This document shows positions 35,260 to 44,578 of a stretch of 64,000 nucleotides of DNA, piece after piece. The stretch is taken from contig NZ_CP085530.1 of the NCBI RefSeq assembly GCF_020616155.1, positions 387,501-451,500 on the forward strand. The letters are read 5' to 3'. A program made the translations under genes and the position numbers. Below the pieces are notes generated by a model. The model ran no database searches, was not told where the DNA came from, and saw only the letters and a program-made list of their open reading frames with translations. The DNA is from Vogesella sp. XCS3 (GTDB lineage: Bacteria > Pseudomonadota > Gammaproteobacteria > Burkholderiales > Chromobacteriaceae). Positions within the stretch are counted from its first letter, which is position 1, and each line of letters starts with the position of its first letter.

Positions 35260-36390
35260 ATGGAAATTTACCTGTTTTTCGCAAGTCTTGTGTGCTCGCT
35301 GGTAGTGGCGATGCTGATTATTCGATACCAGCATTTGCACGAGCGTTTTTCGCTTGACCACGATCTGGCAGGGGTGCAGAAGTTTCATGTCACTCCCACG
35401 CCGCGTATCGGTGGGGTGCCGGTGTTTGGTGGCTTTGTTGCTGGTGCCTTGGTCTACGGCTTTCAATCGGATTTTGCAGAAATCGGTTTGTTGTTGGCCG
35501 CCTCATTGCCTGTGTTTGTGGCTGGTTTGGTGGAGGATCTCACCAAGCGTGTCAGCCCTATGGTGCGCTTGCTGGCGGCTTTCTTGTCCGCGGGTCTGGG
35601 GGTGATGTTGCTGAACGCAGTACTGGTGCGCCTGGGTTTGCCGCTGGTCGATGGCGTATTGCTAGCTTACCCGCCCCTGGCGGTGTTGGTGACAGTGTTC
35701 GCCGTGGGCGGCGTGTGCCATTCGGTAAACATTATTGATGGCTACAATGGTTTGATGGGGGGGGTAAGTGTGTTGGCATCGCTGGCATTCGCTTACGTGT
35801 CCTACCAGCTGGGTGATGGCTTGCTGTTTTCGGTGTCGCTGTCCCTTGCAGCCGCCTTGCTGGGCTTTCTGGTGTGGAACTTTCCGCGCGGCCTGATTTT
35901 TGCCGGTGATGCGGGAGCGTACTTTGTCGGTTTCATGCTGGCAGAGCTTGCGGTGCTGCTGGTTGCCCGTCATCCGCAAACGCTATCGCCATGGTTTCCA
36001 TTGCTGGTACTGATTTATCCGATTTTCGAGACGGTCTTTACGATCTTGCGCCGTCGTCAGCGCAAAGTGGCGGCAGGCTTGCCTGATAGCATGCACTTTC
36101 ATCAGGTGGTGTACAAGCGCCTGGTACGCTGGATGATCGGTCGACGTAACGCCAAGTATCTGCTTAAGCGCAACAGTATGACTGCGCCCTACCTGTGGGC
36201 CATGGCCTTGCTAACGGTCTCTCCGGCCATGCTGTTCTGGCAGTATGAGTGGGTTTTGCAGTTGTTCTGTATCTTGTTTATTGCCACCTATGTCTGGTTG
36301 TACCGTCGCATTGTGCGGTTCCGCTCGCCGCGTTGGCTGGTTTATCGCAAGGTAGTGCATGACAAGGAGCATTACGCTCCGCATGATTAG
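35260..36390 (+). CDS. WecA/MraY-family undecaprenyl-phosphate sugar-phosphate transferase
   Basis: A 376-residue protein with about ten membrane segments. Family motifs are FHVTPTPRIGGVPVFGG near the N-terminus, VCHSVNIIDGYNGLMGG (the NxxDxxxG substrate motif) and IFAGDAGAYFVGF (usual GDSGS-type site). It starts polymer synthesis by linking a sugar-1-phosphate to undecaprenyl phosphate. The ATG at 35260 begins the first membrane helix; an upstream in-frame start would add 26 odd residues. Last gene of the operon. No other glycosyltransferase is visible. Confidence 0.88.
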   Translation: MEIYLFFASLVCSLVVAMLIIRYQHLHERFSLDHDLAGVQKFHVTPTPRIGGVPVFGGFVAGALVYGFQSDFAEIGLLLAASLPVFVAGLVEDLTKRVSPMVRLLAAFLSAGLGVMLLNAVLVRLGLPLVDGVLLAYPPLAVLVTVFAVGGVCHSVNIIDGYNGLMGGVSVLASLAFAYVSYQLGDGLLFSVSLSLAAALLGFLVWNFPRGLIFAGDAGAYFVGFMLAELAVLLVARHPQTLSPWFPLLVLIYPIFETVFTILRRRQRKVAAGLPDSMHFHQVVYKRLVRWMIGRRNAKYLLKRNSMTAPYLWAMALLTVSPAMLFWQYEWVLQLFCILFIATYVWLYRRIVRFRSPRWLVYRKVVHDKEHYAPHD

Positions 36391-36405
36391 TTTGCAGTTA
36401 TATGA

Positions 36406-36436
36406 ATAGAAAAGCCGCCTTTGGCGGCTTTTCTAT
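36406..36436. terminator. Bidirectional terminator between convergent genes
   Basis: Fourteen-base complementary arms (ATAGAAAAGCCGCC / GGCGGCTTTTCTAT) with loop TTT give T-rich tails on both strands. It serves the polysaccharide operon on plus and the UDP-sugar dehydrogenase on minus. Confidence 0.85.
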
Positions 36437-36440
36437 TTGT

Positions 36441-37745
36441 TTAGGCTTTGACAATATTGACGGCTGGATTCAAATATTTGCCCCGGCTATCTACTACCAG
36501 CTGGGCATGTTGGCGAATCATGTCGTAGTCAAACTTGTCATGGTCGGTGGCCAGCAAGACACAATCGTATGTCGCCAAGGTGTCAGCGGACAGTTCTGCG
36601 CTGCTTAGCTCGAAATGATGTTCGCGCATTTTGGGGAATACAGGCACGTGCGGGTCGCTATAGCTGATGTCCGCGCCCAGGTCGCGCAGTTTTTCCATCA
36701 AGAATACCGACGGGCTTTCGCGCATATCGTCTACGTTCTTCTTGTAGGCGATGCCCAGCACCAGGATCTTGCTACCGTTGATGGCTTTCTTGCGTTCGTT
36801 CAGTGCCGAGGCAATCTTGCTTACCACGTAGTCTGGCATGGACGAGTTAACCTCACCCGCCAGCTCGATAAAACGCGTGTGTACGCCGTACTCGCGGGCT
36901 TTCCAGGTCAGATAGAATGGGTCGATAGGAATGCAGTGGCCGCCCAGGCCCGGGCCCGGGTAGTAAGGCACAAAGCCGAAGGGCTTGGTGGCCGCGGCGC
37001 GGATCACTTCGTGAATATCGATGCCCATTTTGTCGGCGACGATCTTCATTTCGTTGACTAGGCCAATGTTTACCGCGCGGTGGATGTTTTCCAGCAGTTT
37101 GGTCATCTCTGCGGCGCGGGTGCTAGATACCGGCACTACTTTGTCGATGACCGCGCCGTATAGCGCCACGCCGATTTCCTGGCACGCCTCGGTAACGCCG
37201 CCGCATACTTTAGGGATAGTGCGGGTGGTGAAGTTGGGGTTGCCCGGGTCTTCGCGCTCTGGCGAGAACACCAGGAAGGCATCCTGGCCTACCTTGAAGC
37301 CGCGGGACTCGATGCGTGGCAGCAGCTCTTCGTCGGTGGTGCCCGGGTAGGTGGTCGATTCCAGCGACACCAGGTGGCCGGCGCGCAGGTGGGGTACCAG
37401 GCTATCGATAGTATTCAGGACGAAGGACAGGTCCGGTTCGCGGTATTTGTTCAGCGGTGTCGGTACGCACAGGATCAGCGCGTCGGCTTCCGGTGCGCGG
37501 CTGAAGTCGGTGGTGGCTTCAAAGCCGGCCGCACGGGCACTGGCGATGCTGTCAGCACTGATGTGTTCGATATAACTTTTGCCGGCGTGCAGGGCATCGA
37601 CTTTGCTCTGGTCGATGTCAAAGCCCAGTATCTTGTAGCCGACTTCGGCAAAGCGCAGCATCAGCGGCAGGCCGACATAGCCCAGGCCGACAATGCCGAT
37701 GACGGCAGATTTGTCTGCAATACGGTTCAGGAACGCGTTTTTCAC
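36441..37745 (-). CDS. UDP-N-acetylglucosamine-type 6-dehydrogenase (WbpA/TviB family)
   Basis: A 434-residue nucleotide-sugar dehydrogenase. The Rossmann motif [29 protein letters not shown], the YIE segment, ESTTYPGTT, the catalytic cysteine in [14 protein letters not shown] and the C-terminal [18 protein letters not shown] are present. It oxidises a UDP-(acetyl)hexosamine to the uronic acid using NAD. GTG 37745 is the chosen start: GGAAG is seven bases upstream, and the protein then begins like family members; the longer frame adds an unsupported N-terminus. It probably supplies an acidic sugar to the neighbouring polysaccharide system. Confidence 0.88.
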   Translation of the reverse strand: MKNAFLNRIADKSAVIGIVGLGYVGLPLMLRFAEVGYKILGFDIDQSKVDALHAGKSYIEHISADSIASARAAGFEATTDFSRAPEADALILCVPTPLNKYREPDLSFVLNTIDSLVPHLRAGHLVSLESTTYPGTTDEELLPRIESRGFKVGQDAFLVFSPEREDPGNPNFTTRTIPKVCGGVTEACQEIGVALYGAVIDKVVPVSSTRAAEMTKLLENIHRAVNIGLVNEMKIVADKMGIDIHEVIRAAATKPFGFVPYYPGPGLGGHCIPIDPFYLTWKAREYGVHTRFIELAGEVNSSMPDYVVSKIASALNERKKAINGSKILVLGIAYKKNVDDMRESPSVFLMEKLRDLGADISYSDPHVPVFPKMREHHFELSSAELSADTLATYDCVLLATDHDKFDYDMIRQHAQLVVDSRGKYLNPAVNIVKA

Positions 37746-37863
37746 AAAGTGTCTTCCATTATTCAATAAGCGGGGCTGCAGGGTGGGGCTGCCGCGAATG
37801 GCAAGTATTTTACGCCAAAACACGCAGCACAGCAGGCTGTGCTTGTAGCGGGCTGTACAAAGC

Positions 37864-37899
37864 AAAAAGCCCTGCCGGCCGTGTGGCGGGCAGGGCTTT
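37864..37899 (-). terminator. Terminator of the PpiC-type isomerase gene
   Basis: Arms AAAGCCCTGCC / GGCAGGGCTTT form an 11-bp stem; on the minus strand it is followed by a T-rich run. It lies just after the isomerase stop codon. Confidence 0.8.
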
Positions 37900-37911
37900 C
37901 ATCAGGCTGAC

Positions 37912-38646
37912 TTACAGGGCAGGCATGCTGAAACCCTGGATATCGGCGGCTTTCACCAGCGAGCTCAGGTATTCGTGCATGGCTTGGCGGCCGGCCATTT
38001 CGTTCAGGTACTGCTGCAGACGAGGGAATACGTCGGCAAATGCCAGCTGGCCGCCTTCGGTGCGCTGTTTTACCTGGATGATGTGGTAGCCAAACTGGGT
38101 TTCTACCAGGTTCGGCGTGATTTGGCCGGCTTCGGTGCTGAATACGGCTTGTTCGAACTCCGGCACCATCTGACCACGGCCAAACTGGCCCAGATCGCCA
38201 CCTTGTTTGCCGCTAGGGCAGGTGGAGTGCTCGGCGGCCAGGGCGGCAAAGCTGTCCGGGTTGGCCTGTACTTGCTCCAGAACGCCTTGTGCTTTGGCTT
38301 TGGCCAGCGAGGCGGCCAGCTCGTCGCCCTGACCCAGCGGGAACAGGATGTGGCTGGCAACAGCGCTTTCGCCCTGTTTGAAGTATTGCGGGTTGGCATC
38401 GTAGTAAGCCTGGCAGGCGGCTTCGTCTGCCGGGGTAAAGCTCAGCTCCTGGTCCAGCAGGGCGCCGATGGCCTGGCCTTCGTTGGCCGTGTCAAAACCA
38501 TTCTCGCTGGCTTTTTGCAGCAGCAGCTGATGCAGAACCAGCTGTTGAACGGCGGCGTCACGCGGGCTGGCGGTATCTTCGTGGTTTGCCTGCTCGGCTT
38601 GCACCATGGCTTCGGTGATTTCAACGCCGTTTACGGTAATGGACAT
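37912..38646 (-). CDS. Parvulin-type peptidyl-prolyl isomerase
   Basis: A 244-residue PpiC-family protein without an obvious signal peptide. The N-terminal helical part resembles NifM/SurA-type segments. The parvulin domain includes SAVASHILFPLG, FAALAAEHSTCPSGKQGGDLGQFGRGQMVPEFEQAVF (conserved core) and TQFGYHIIQV. It catalyses cis-trans isomerisation of X-Pro bonds, here probably in the cytoplasm. AGGAAA lies upstream of ATG 38646. Confidence 0.9.
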   Translation of the reverse strand: MSITVNGVEITEAMVQAEQANHEDTASPRDAAVQQLVLHQLLLQKASENGFDTANEGQAIGALLDQELSFTPADEAACQAYYDANPQYFKQGESAVASHILFPLGQGDELAASLAKAKAQGVLEQVQANPDSFAALAAEHSTCPSGKQGGDLGQFGRGQMVPEFEQAVFSTEAGQITPNLVETQFGYHIIQVKQRTEGGQLAFADVFPRLQQYLNEMAGRQAMHEYLSSLVKAADIQGFSMPAL

Positions 38647-38850
38647 GTCGGTTTCCTGTGGAGAGTTGGTCTTTTGCGGCCTGCTATCTGGCGCAATACG
38701 GCAGTGTATGAGGGCAGTTTCCGTAATATCAATAGCCGGATTATGGATTTGTGTGTGAAAAATCCATCTGGCAGGGCAGGGGGCAGACGCCGCTGCCCGG
38801 CTGCGGTACAGTGCCGGCTGTTTGTCACTTTGCCGAGTGCCCAGGCTGCC

Positions 38851-39351
38851 ATGCTTCCTATTGTTACTGCCCGTTTACGCTTGCGCGAGTTTGTGCTCGC
38901 CGATGCACCTTTTGTCTTGCAGCTGCTGAATGATCCTGACTTCATCCGCTTTATTGCCGACAAGCAGGTCCGCACGCTGCAGCAGGCGCAGCAATACCTG
39001 GTTGATGGCCCCTTGGCCAGCTATGCGGCCAACGGTTTTGGCCTGTGGTGCGTCGAGCGCATGTCTGATGGCCAGCCTTTGGGGATGTGTGGCCTGATCC
39101 GCCGCCATAACGTGCCGGATGTCGACGTAGGCTACGCCTTTATGCCTGCGGCGCGTGGCTATGGTTATGCCGTAGAAGCTGCTGCTGCGGCGCGGGCTTA
39201 CGGCCTGGGCGAGCTGGCTTTGCCGCGCGTGGTCGGTTTTATCGACCCGGCGAATCGTGCCTCCGCTCGCGTGTTGCTGGCGATCGGTTTGCAGTCGCAG
39301 GGGCTGGTCGCGTTTCCCGGTGTAGAGGGTGATACCGAATTATTTGCCTGA
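38851..39351 (+). CDS. GNAT-family N-acetyltransferase (RimJ/RimL-like)
   Basis: A 166-residue protein. TARLRLREFVLADAPFVLQLLNDPDFIRFI opens the RimJ/RimL subgroup; DVGYAFMPAARGYGYAVEAAAAARAYG is the acetyl-CoA binding region, followed by NRASARVLLAIGLQ. The long upstream extension of the frame is antisense to the isomerase gene, so the ATG at 38851 is used. Substrate unknown. Confidence 0.85.
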   Translation: MLPIVTARLRLREFVLADAPFVLQLLNDPDFIRFIADKQVRTLQQAQQYLVDGPLASYAANGFGLWCVERMSDGQPLGMCGLIRRHNVPDVDVGYAFMPAARGYGYAVEAAAAARAYGLGELALPRVVGFIDPANRASARVLLAIGLQSQGLVAFPGVEGDTELFA

Positions 39352-39478
39352 GCTGGCGTGCAGCTCAGGGTTGGCCGCAGCTGTATGGAATACCGGCAAC
39401 GAGCAAATGCTCTATTTTGTTGGATTTTATCAAGTTGCTTGGGCGATAATGCCGGCCATCTAAATGGAGAGATGTGTA

Positions 39479-40729
39479 ATGCGTTGTCTGGATGATTTCC
39501 GTCTGCACCTTGCGGGCAAGGATCTGGTGCCCATCATGCAAGGTGGCATGGGTGTGGATATTTCTACTGCAGCCTTGGCGCTGGAAGTAGCCCGCCTGGG
39601 TGGTATCGGCCACATTTCCGATGCCATGTTGCCTACCGTGGCAGACCGTCGCTATGACACCAAATACGTGAAGAACAAGCTCAAACAGTACAAGTTCAAC
39701 GTAGAAAATGCTGACAAGTCGGTCGTGAAGTTCGACCTGGACGAAGTAGCCGAGTCAACCCGGCTGCACGTCGAGGCCACCATGAAAGCCAAGCAGGGCG
39801 ATGGGCTGATTTTCATCAACTGCATGGAAAAGCTCACCATGAATGCCCCCAAGGACACGCTGCGTGTGCGCATGCGTGCTGCCATGGACGCCGGCATTGA
39901 CGGCATTACCCTGGCTGCGGGCCTGCACCTGGGCTCTTTTGCACTGATCGAAGACCACCCGCGTTTCCACGAAGTGCAGCTGGGCATCATCGTATCGTCG
40001 CTGCGAGCTTTGCAGCTGTTCCTGAAGAAAACTGCCCGCACCAAGCGTTTGCCGGACTACATCGTGATCGAAGGCCCGCTGGCAGGTGGCCACCTGGGCT
40101 TCGGCATGGACTGGCAGGACTACCATCTGGAAACTATCCTGGTAGAAATCCGCGACTGGATGCAGGCCGAAGGCCTGAGCATTCCGCTGATCGCAGCCGG
40201 TGGTGTGTTTACCGGTGCCGACGCGGTACGCATGATGGAGCTGGGTGCGCAGGGTGTGCAAGTTGCTACCCGCTTTACCGTGACGCACGAATGCGGCCTG
40301 CCGGACAAGATCAAGCAGGAATACTTCCGCGCTAGCGAAGAAGACATCGAGGTCAACCAGCTGTCGCCTACCGGCTACCCGATGCGCATGATCAAGCAGT
40401 GCCCCGCCATTGGCGACGGTATCCGCCCGAACTGCGAAGCCTACGGCTACCTGCTGGATGCCAGCGGCAGCTGCCAGTACATCGAAGCCTATAACCGTGC
40501 CGTGGCCGCGCACCCGGGCGAGCGCCGCGTGAAGGTAATGGACAAGACCTGCCTGTGTACCCATATGCGCAATTTCGATTGCTGGACTTGTGGCCACTAC
40601 ACCTACCGCCTGAAGGACACCACGCACCGTCTGGCGGATGGTAGCTATCAGGTGCTGAGCGCCGAGCACGTATTCCGCGATTACCAGTTCAGCAAGGAAG
40701 GCGTGGCGCTGCCCGCACAGGCCAGCTAA
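39479..40729 (+). CDS. Nitronate monooxygenase-like FMN protein with a Cys-rich C-terminus
   Basis: A 416-residue TIM-barrel protein of the nitronate monooxygenase/2-nitropropane dioxygenase superfamily: VPIMQGGMGVDISTAALALEVARLGGIGHISDAML, the EGPLAGGHLGFG phosphate loop with His, and IPLIAAGGVFTGADAVRMMELGAQGVQVATRF. It is longer than usual. The C-terminal ~90 residues hold CEAYGY, CQYIEAYNRA and CLCTHMRNFDCWTCGHY, a CxC...CxxC group that could bind metal. ATG 39479 has GGAGAG at good spacing. The true substrate is not evident. Confidence 0.8.
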   Translation: MRCLDDFRLHLAGKDLVPIMQGGMGVDISTAALALEVARLGGIGHISDAMLPTVADRRYDTKYVKNKLKQYKFNVENADKSVVKFDLDEVAESTRLHVEATMKAKQGDGLIFINCMEKLTMNAPKDTLRVRMRAAMDAGIDGITLAAGLHLGSFALIEDHPRFHEVQLGIIVSSLRALQLFLKKTARTKRLPDYIVIEGPLAGGHLGFGMDWQDYHLETILVEIRDWMQAEGLSIPLIAAGGVFTGADAVRMMELGAQGVQVATRFTVTHECGLPDKIKQEYFRASEEDIEVNQLSPTGYPMRMIKQCPAIGDGIRPNCEAYGYLLDASGSCQYIEAYNRAVAAHPGERRVKVMDKTCLCTHMRNFDCWTCGHYTYRLKDTTHRLADGSYQVLSAEHVFRDYQFSKEGVALPAQAS

Positions 40730-40753
40730 GCAATCCACCGTGCCTTGAACGAC

Positions 40754-40782
40754 AAAAGGTTGGCCGCTGCGGCCAACCTTTT
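40754..40782. terminator. Inverted pair of GGTTGGCCGC words between convergent genes
   Basis: Fourteen-base arms (AAAAGGTTGGCCGC and complement) around a single T, ending in TTTT. It lies between the convergent nitronate monooxygenase-like and TSUP genes and can terminate both. Confidence 0.8.
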
Positions 40783-40799
40783 GCTTTACGGGGGCGTGA

Positions 40800-41684
40800 T
40801 CAGGCTAACGCTTTGTACAGATTCCAGATCGACAAGCCGCTGATCAGCAGGCCTACCACTGTCATCAGTGCGCGCGCCGGCAGGTAGTGCGTAGTCCACG
40901 CAGCCAACGGGGCGGCGATCATGCCACCGATCACCAGGCCGGCAATCAGCTCCAGCTGCTCGAATACACCGATAAACACGGCAAACGACGCGGCACCCGC
41001 TACCGACAGGAAAAACTCCGCCGCATTTACCGAGCCAATCACCGTGCGGGGTGCGCCGCCGCGGCCGATCAGCGACGTGGTCACCACCGGGCCCCAGCCG
41101 CCACCGCCGATGGAATCCAGTGCGCCGCCCAGAAACGCCAGCGGGGCAATGCGCTTGGGTTGGCCGCGATCCGCCAGCTGCTGGCGCGCTTTCAGCAAAA
41201 TATAGATACCCATTAGTAGCAGATAGGCCGATACCACCGGTTTGATGATGCTTACATCAACAAAGGCGAGCACGGCAGCGCCCGCTACCCCGCCCACTAC
41301 ACCGGGTATCACCAGGCGCTTGAACAGCTGGCGGTCGATATTGCCGAATTTCAGGTGCGCCAGGCCGGATGCGCCGGTGGTAAAAATCTCTGTCAGGTGG
41401 ATGCCGGCGCTGGCGGCGGCAGGTGGCACACCCGCTGACATCAGTGCGGTATTGGCGGTAACGCCATAGGCCATGCCGAGTGCGCCATCAATAATTTGTG
41501 CCATAAAACCAATGGCGATGAACGTCCAGAACAGCGGGTCGTTCGTCCAGCCGCTGGCGGCTAGCAGCGCCTGTCGCGCTGTATCACCCAGGTGCAGCGT
41601 GCCGGCCAGGTGCAACAGGCCGGCGCTGGCCAGTACGGCTAGTAGCGAGTAGGTAGTCCAGTGGCGGCGCAGTCGGTGCAGCAT
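40800..41684 (-). CDS. TSUP/TauE-SafE family transporter
   Basis: A 294-residue membrane protein with about eight membrane segments. Characteristic pieces are MAQIIDGALGMAYGVTANTALMSAGVPPAAASAGIHLTEIFTTGASGLAH and, in the second half, FLGGALDSIGGGGWGPVVTTSLI, the duplicated DxxxGxG motifs of TSUP anion transporters. It probably exports sulfite, organosulfonates or a related anion. AGGAG precedes ATG 41684. The upstream region carries one copy of the uptake-like word (41704). Confidence 0.88.
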   Translation of the reverse strand: MLHRLRRHWTTYSLLAVLASAGLLHLAGTLHLGDTARQALLAASGWTNDPLFWTFIAIGFMAQIIDGALGMAYGVTANTALMSAGVPPAAASAGIHLTEIFTTGASGLAHLKFGNIDRQLFKRLVIPGVVGGVAGAAVLAFVDVSIIKPVVSAYLLLMGIYILLKARQQLADRGQPKRIAPLAFLGGALDSIGGGGWGPVVTTSLIGRGGAPRTVIGSVNAAEFFLSVAGAASFAVFIGVFEQLELIAGLVIGGMIAAPLAAWTTHYLPARALMTVVGLLISGLSIWNLYKALA

Positions 41685-41866
41685 GGTGTGGCTCCTGATA
41701 AGGTTGGCCGCAGTGTAGAGCTTGCCTTTATTGCCCCAAAGCTTGATTTCTGATGTTCTTAGCAGGTTTTTTCATAAGAACGGCAAGGTGTTGCGACTGT
41801 GGCGCTGGTAATGCCGGGCGGCAGTGCTAGAATCCGCTCATTATTCAATTAGCTTGGTGCCCGTGC

Positions 41867-42553
41867 ATGACCCCGATGATGTCGCTGTTTGTCAGCAAGT
41901 TCCTGTTTGTGGCAGCCGCCTTGCTGCCCATCATCAACCCGCCCGGCCTGGTGCCTTTCTTTATCTCGCTGACCGCGCACAATAGCCAGCCGCAGCGGGC
42001 GTTTCTGGCGCGCCGTATTGCCATTTACTGCTTCTTGTTGCTGCTGGGCAGTATGTACATCGGTGGCTTTGTGCTGAGCTTTTTTGGCGTGTCGCTACCC
42101 GTGGTACAGCTATCGGGCGGCTTGCTGATTACCTTTGCTGCCTGGCGCATGCTGAACGATGCGCCGGCGGAGGCGTCGCCCGGTGTCGAGAAAATCGAAA
42201 ACCGCGAGATACTGAAGCAGCGCGCTTTCTACCCGCTGACTTTCCCGCTGACGGTAGGCCCTGGCTCGATTTCTGTTGCCATCACCGTGGGCGCATCGCT
42301 CAGTAGCGCGGGCCGTGGCCTGGAAAAATTTGCTGTGGCACCGTTGGCCGCTGTTGCTGCGGTGGCGGCTATCAGCGTGCTGACCTGGTGGTGCTTGACC
42401 CATGCCGACAAGCTGATGCGCTATCTGGGGCGTACCGGCTCGGTAGTGTTCCTGCGCCTGACCGCTTTTATTCTGCTGTGTCTGGGTGTGCAGATCATCT
42501 GGGAAGGCTTCTCTGGCCTGGTGGAGCCGCTGCTCAAGAGCATCGGCAAGTAA
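41867..42553 (+). CDS. MarC-family integral membrane protein
   Basis: A 228-residue protein with six membrane segments. KFLFVAAALLPIINPPGLVPFFISLT and the second NPxxxP-like part AFYPLTFPLTVGPGSISVAITVGA are the MarC/UPF0056 hallmarks. Function is not firmly known; some members are proposed neutral amino-acid or small-molecule transporters. It is followed by a terminator shared with the convergent SemiSWEET gene. Confidence 0.9.
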   Translation: MTPMMSLFVSKFLFVAAALLPIINPPGLVPFFISLTAHNSQPQRAFLARRIAIYCFLLLLGSMYIGGFVLSFFGVSLPVVQLSGGLLITFAAWRMLNDAPAEASPGVEKIENREILKQRAFYPLTFPLTVGPGSISVAITVGASLSSAGRGLEKFAVAPLAAVAAVAAISVLTWWCLTHADKLMRYLGRTGSVVFLRLTAFILLCLGVQIIWEGFSGLVEPLLKSIGK

Positions 42554-42582
42554 TCGCATTGCTTGTCGGGTAGCTAGGTAAC

Positions 42583-42606
42583 AAGGGGGCTTGGCCCCCT
42601 TTTTTC
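42583..42606. terminator. Terminator between marC-like and SemiSWEET genes
   Basis: Stem AAGGGGGC / GCCCCCTT followed by a T run on plus; it overlaps the end of the convergent SemiSWEET gene. Confidence 0.85.
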
Positions 42607-42877
42607 ATGATTTTTTCCGGCCTGCACGTATTTCGCGCCATTTCATCACCAGGATGATGGACGCCAGCAACAGGGTAATGCCATTGGCCAGCACAATAGG
42701 CAGCGCTCCCAGCCGCAAGCCGTAAGCCAGCCAGGTGGCCACGCCGGCTACCAGCATCAGATACATGGCGAATGAGATGCTGCGGGTATCGCCGGTACGC
42801 AGGGTGCGGATAACTTGCGGCAGAAAACTGGTGGTGGTGAGAAAGGCGGCAATATAGCCCAGCAGGTCTGTGGTCAT
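42605..42877 (-). CDS. SemiSWEET-type sugar transporter
   Basis: A 90-residue, three-helix PQ-loop protein: GYIAAFLTTTSFLPQVIRTLRTGDTRSISFAMYLMLVAGVATWLAYGL carries the PQ motif, and later ALPIVLANGITLLLASIILVMKW. The size and motif fit SemiSWEETs, which work as homodimers to move sugars across the inner membrane. Confidence 0.9.
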   Translation of the reverse strand: MTTDLLGYIAAFLTTTSFLPQVIRTLRTGDTRSISFAMYLMLVAGVATWLAYGLRLGALPIVLANGITLLLASIILVMKWREIRAGRKKS

Positions 42878-43027
42878 GGTTGTTGCAGCTCAGCATGGCA
42901 AGGGTGGGTCGATACTATGGCTGTATCGGGCAAAACGTGCACGCAGTGTTTTTTCGATAAAGCTGCAATGCCCCGACAGCGGGGGCATATCCCGTTACAA
43001 TGACGCCTCGCAAAAAACGGGGTGCTT

Positions 43028-43789
43028 ATGTTTACGCTGGCTTTCTTGTGCGTGTTTGCTTTTCTGGCAGGCCTGATCGATGCCGCGGTCGGCGGTGGCG
43101 GGCTTATCCAGATCCCGGCGCTGTTCAATGCGCTGCCGCAGGTGTCGGTGGCGACGCTGTTTGGTACCAATAAAATGTCATCGGCGGTGGGCACGGTGTT
43201 TGCCGCACGTTCTTATCTGAAGCGGGTGACCATTCCGTGGCGGCTGGTGTTGCCGGCCGCTGCGGCCGCCTTTGTCATGTCTTTTGCCGGTGCGGCTGCG
43301 GTGAGCTATATCCCGCCGCAGTATATGCGCCCGCTGGTGTTGGTGTTGCTGATCGTGATGGCGGTCTACACCTTTCGCAAGAAGCAGCTGGGCGCCGTGC
43401 ACGAGCCGGTAGCGATTGGCCGGCGCGAGATGCTGGTGGGGCTAGCCATCGGCGGGGGGATCGGTTTTTACGATGGTCTGTTTGGCCCGGGTACGGGTAG
43501 CTTTCTGATGTTTTTGTTCGTACGTTTTTTTGCGTTCGACTTCCTGCATGCATCCGCTTCGGCCAAGGTGGTGAACCTGGCGACCAACGTGGCGGCGCTG
43601 TGCTTCTTTATCCCCAGTGGCAATGTGCTGTTTGGCTACGCCGTGCCCATGGCGGTGTGCAATGTACTGGGGGCGCTGGTAGGCAGCTGGCTGGCCATGC
43701 GCAAGGGTGCGGGGTTTGTGCGTGTGCTGTTCCTGGTGCTGGTGAGCGTACTCATTTGCAAGCTGGCTTACGATATGGTGCTGGCCTGA
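43028..43789 (+). CDS. TSUP family (YfcA-like) transporter
   Basis: A 253-residue membrane protein: LCVFAFLAGLIDAAVGGGGLIQIPALFNALPQVSVATLFGTNKMSSAVGT and the repeat IGGGIGFYDGLFGPGTGSFLMFLFV are the two TSUP half-signatures. It belongs to a different subgroup from the TSUP protein at 40.8-41.7 kb. ATG 43028 has GGGG five bases upstream; the in-frame start at 43022 is less likely. Anion or organosulfur export is likely, substrate unknown. Confidence 0.88.
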   Translation: MFTLAFLCVFAFLAGLIDAAVGGGGLIQIPALFNALPQVSVATLFGTNKMSSAVGTVFAARSYLKRVTIPWRLVLPAAAAAFVMSFAGAAAVSYIPPQYMRPLVLVLLIVMAVYTFRKKQLGAVHEPVAIGRREMLVGLAIGGGIGFYDGLFGPGTGSFLMFLFVRFFAFDFLHASASAKVVNLATNVAALCFFIPSGNVLFGYAVPMAVCNVLGALVGSWLAMRKGAGFVRVLFLVLVSVLICKLAYDMVLA

Positions 43790-43861
43790 CAGCAAATTGA
43801 AAGTTTCCGCAGCGATAATCAGGGCTGCTCGTTGTAAAAGTTTTCGAGGGAGGATAACAAG

Positions 43862-44557
43862 ATGTTTGAAATGATGGGTCAGAGTACCTTCTGGATTTCT
43901 GTGCTGCAGATTATCGCCATTGATATTCTGCTGGGCGGTGATAATGCAGTCGTTATCGCATTGGCTTGCCGCAGCCTGCCAGAAAACCTGCGCAAAAAAG
44001 GTATTTTCTGGGGCGTGGTAGGTGCCATTGGCCTGCGCGTAGTGCTGATCGCGTTTGCATTGCAGATTCTGGATATTCCGTTCCTCAAGCTGGTAGGTGG
44101 CTTGCTACTGCTGTGGATCGGTATGAAGCTGCTGGTGGGCGAGGATGACGATGGCCACGACGTAGACGGCAGTGCCCACCTGTGGGGCGCGGTAAAAACC
44201 ATTATCGTGGCCGATGCCGTGATGAGTATCGACAACGTGATTGCCGTGGCAGGTGCGTCCGGTGGCCATATGCCGCTGGTGGTGTTCGGTATCGTGATCA
44301 GCATCCCTATCATTGTGTGGGGCAGCCAGATCGTGATGAAACTGATGGACCGCTTCCCGCTGGTGATTACCCTGGGCGGTGGCCTGCTGGGCTGGATTGG
44401 TGGCTCCATGCTGGTGAGCGATAAAGGCCTGACCAACTTTATCGGTACGCTTCCGGGCTGGTCGCATCAGGTGGCAGGCGCTGTTGGCGCGGCACTGGTG
44501 GTGATTACCGGTACCGTACTGGCCAAGCGCAAGGCGGCGACGGTGAGTGCCGAGTAG
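43862..44557 (+). CDS. TerC-family membrane protein
   Basis: A 231-residue protein with seven membrane segments. It has IAIDILLGGDNAVVIALAC near the N-terminus and ADAVMSIDNVIAVAGASGGH in the second half, the paired Asp/Asn motifs of TerC proteins (YjbE-type in Bacillus). Family members export manganese or help metallate exoenzymes. GGGAGGA precedes the ATG. The short leader (72 bp) has no room for a Mn riboswitch. Confidence 0.9.
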   Translation: MFEMMGQSTFWISVLQIIAIDILLGGDNAVVIALACRSLPENLRKKGIFWGVVGAIGLRVVLIAFALQILDIPFLKLVGGLLLLWIGMKLLVGEDDDGHDVDGSAHLWGAVKTIIVADAVMSIDNVIAVAGASGGHMPLVVFGIVISIPIIVWGSQIVMKLMDRFPLVITLGGGLLGWIGGSMLVSDKGLTNFIGTLPGWSHQVAGAVGAALVVITGTVLAKRKAATVSAE

Positions 44558-44578
44558 CACGGCATCGCTATTACGGGA

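Noticed and set aside
43790..43861. Possible manganese riboswitch before the terC-like gene
   Set aside because: The leader is only 72 bp and shows no yybP-ykoY-type conserved loops.
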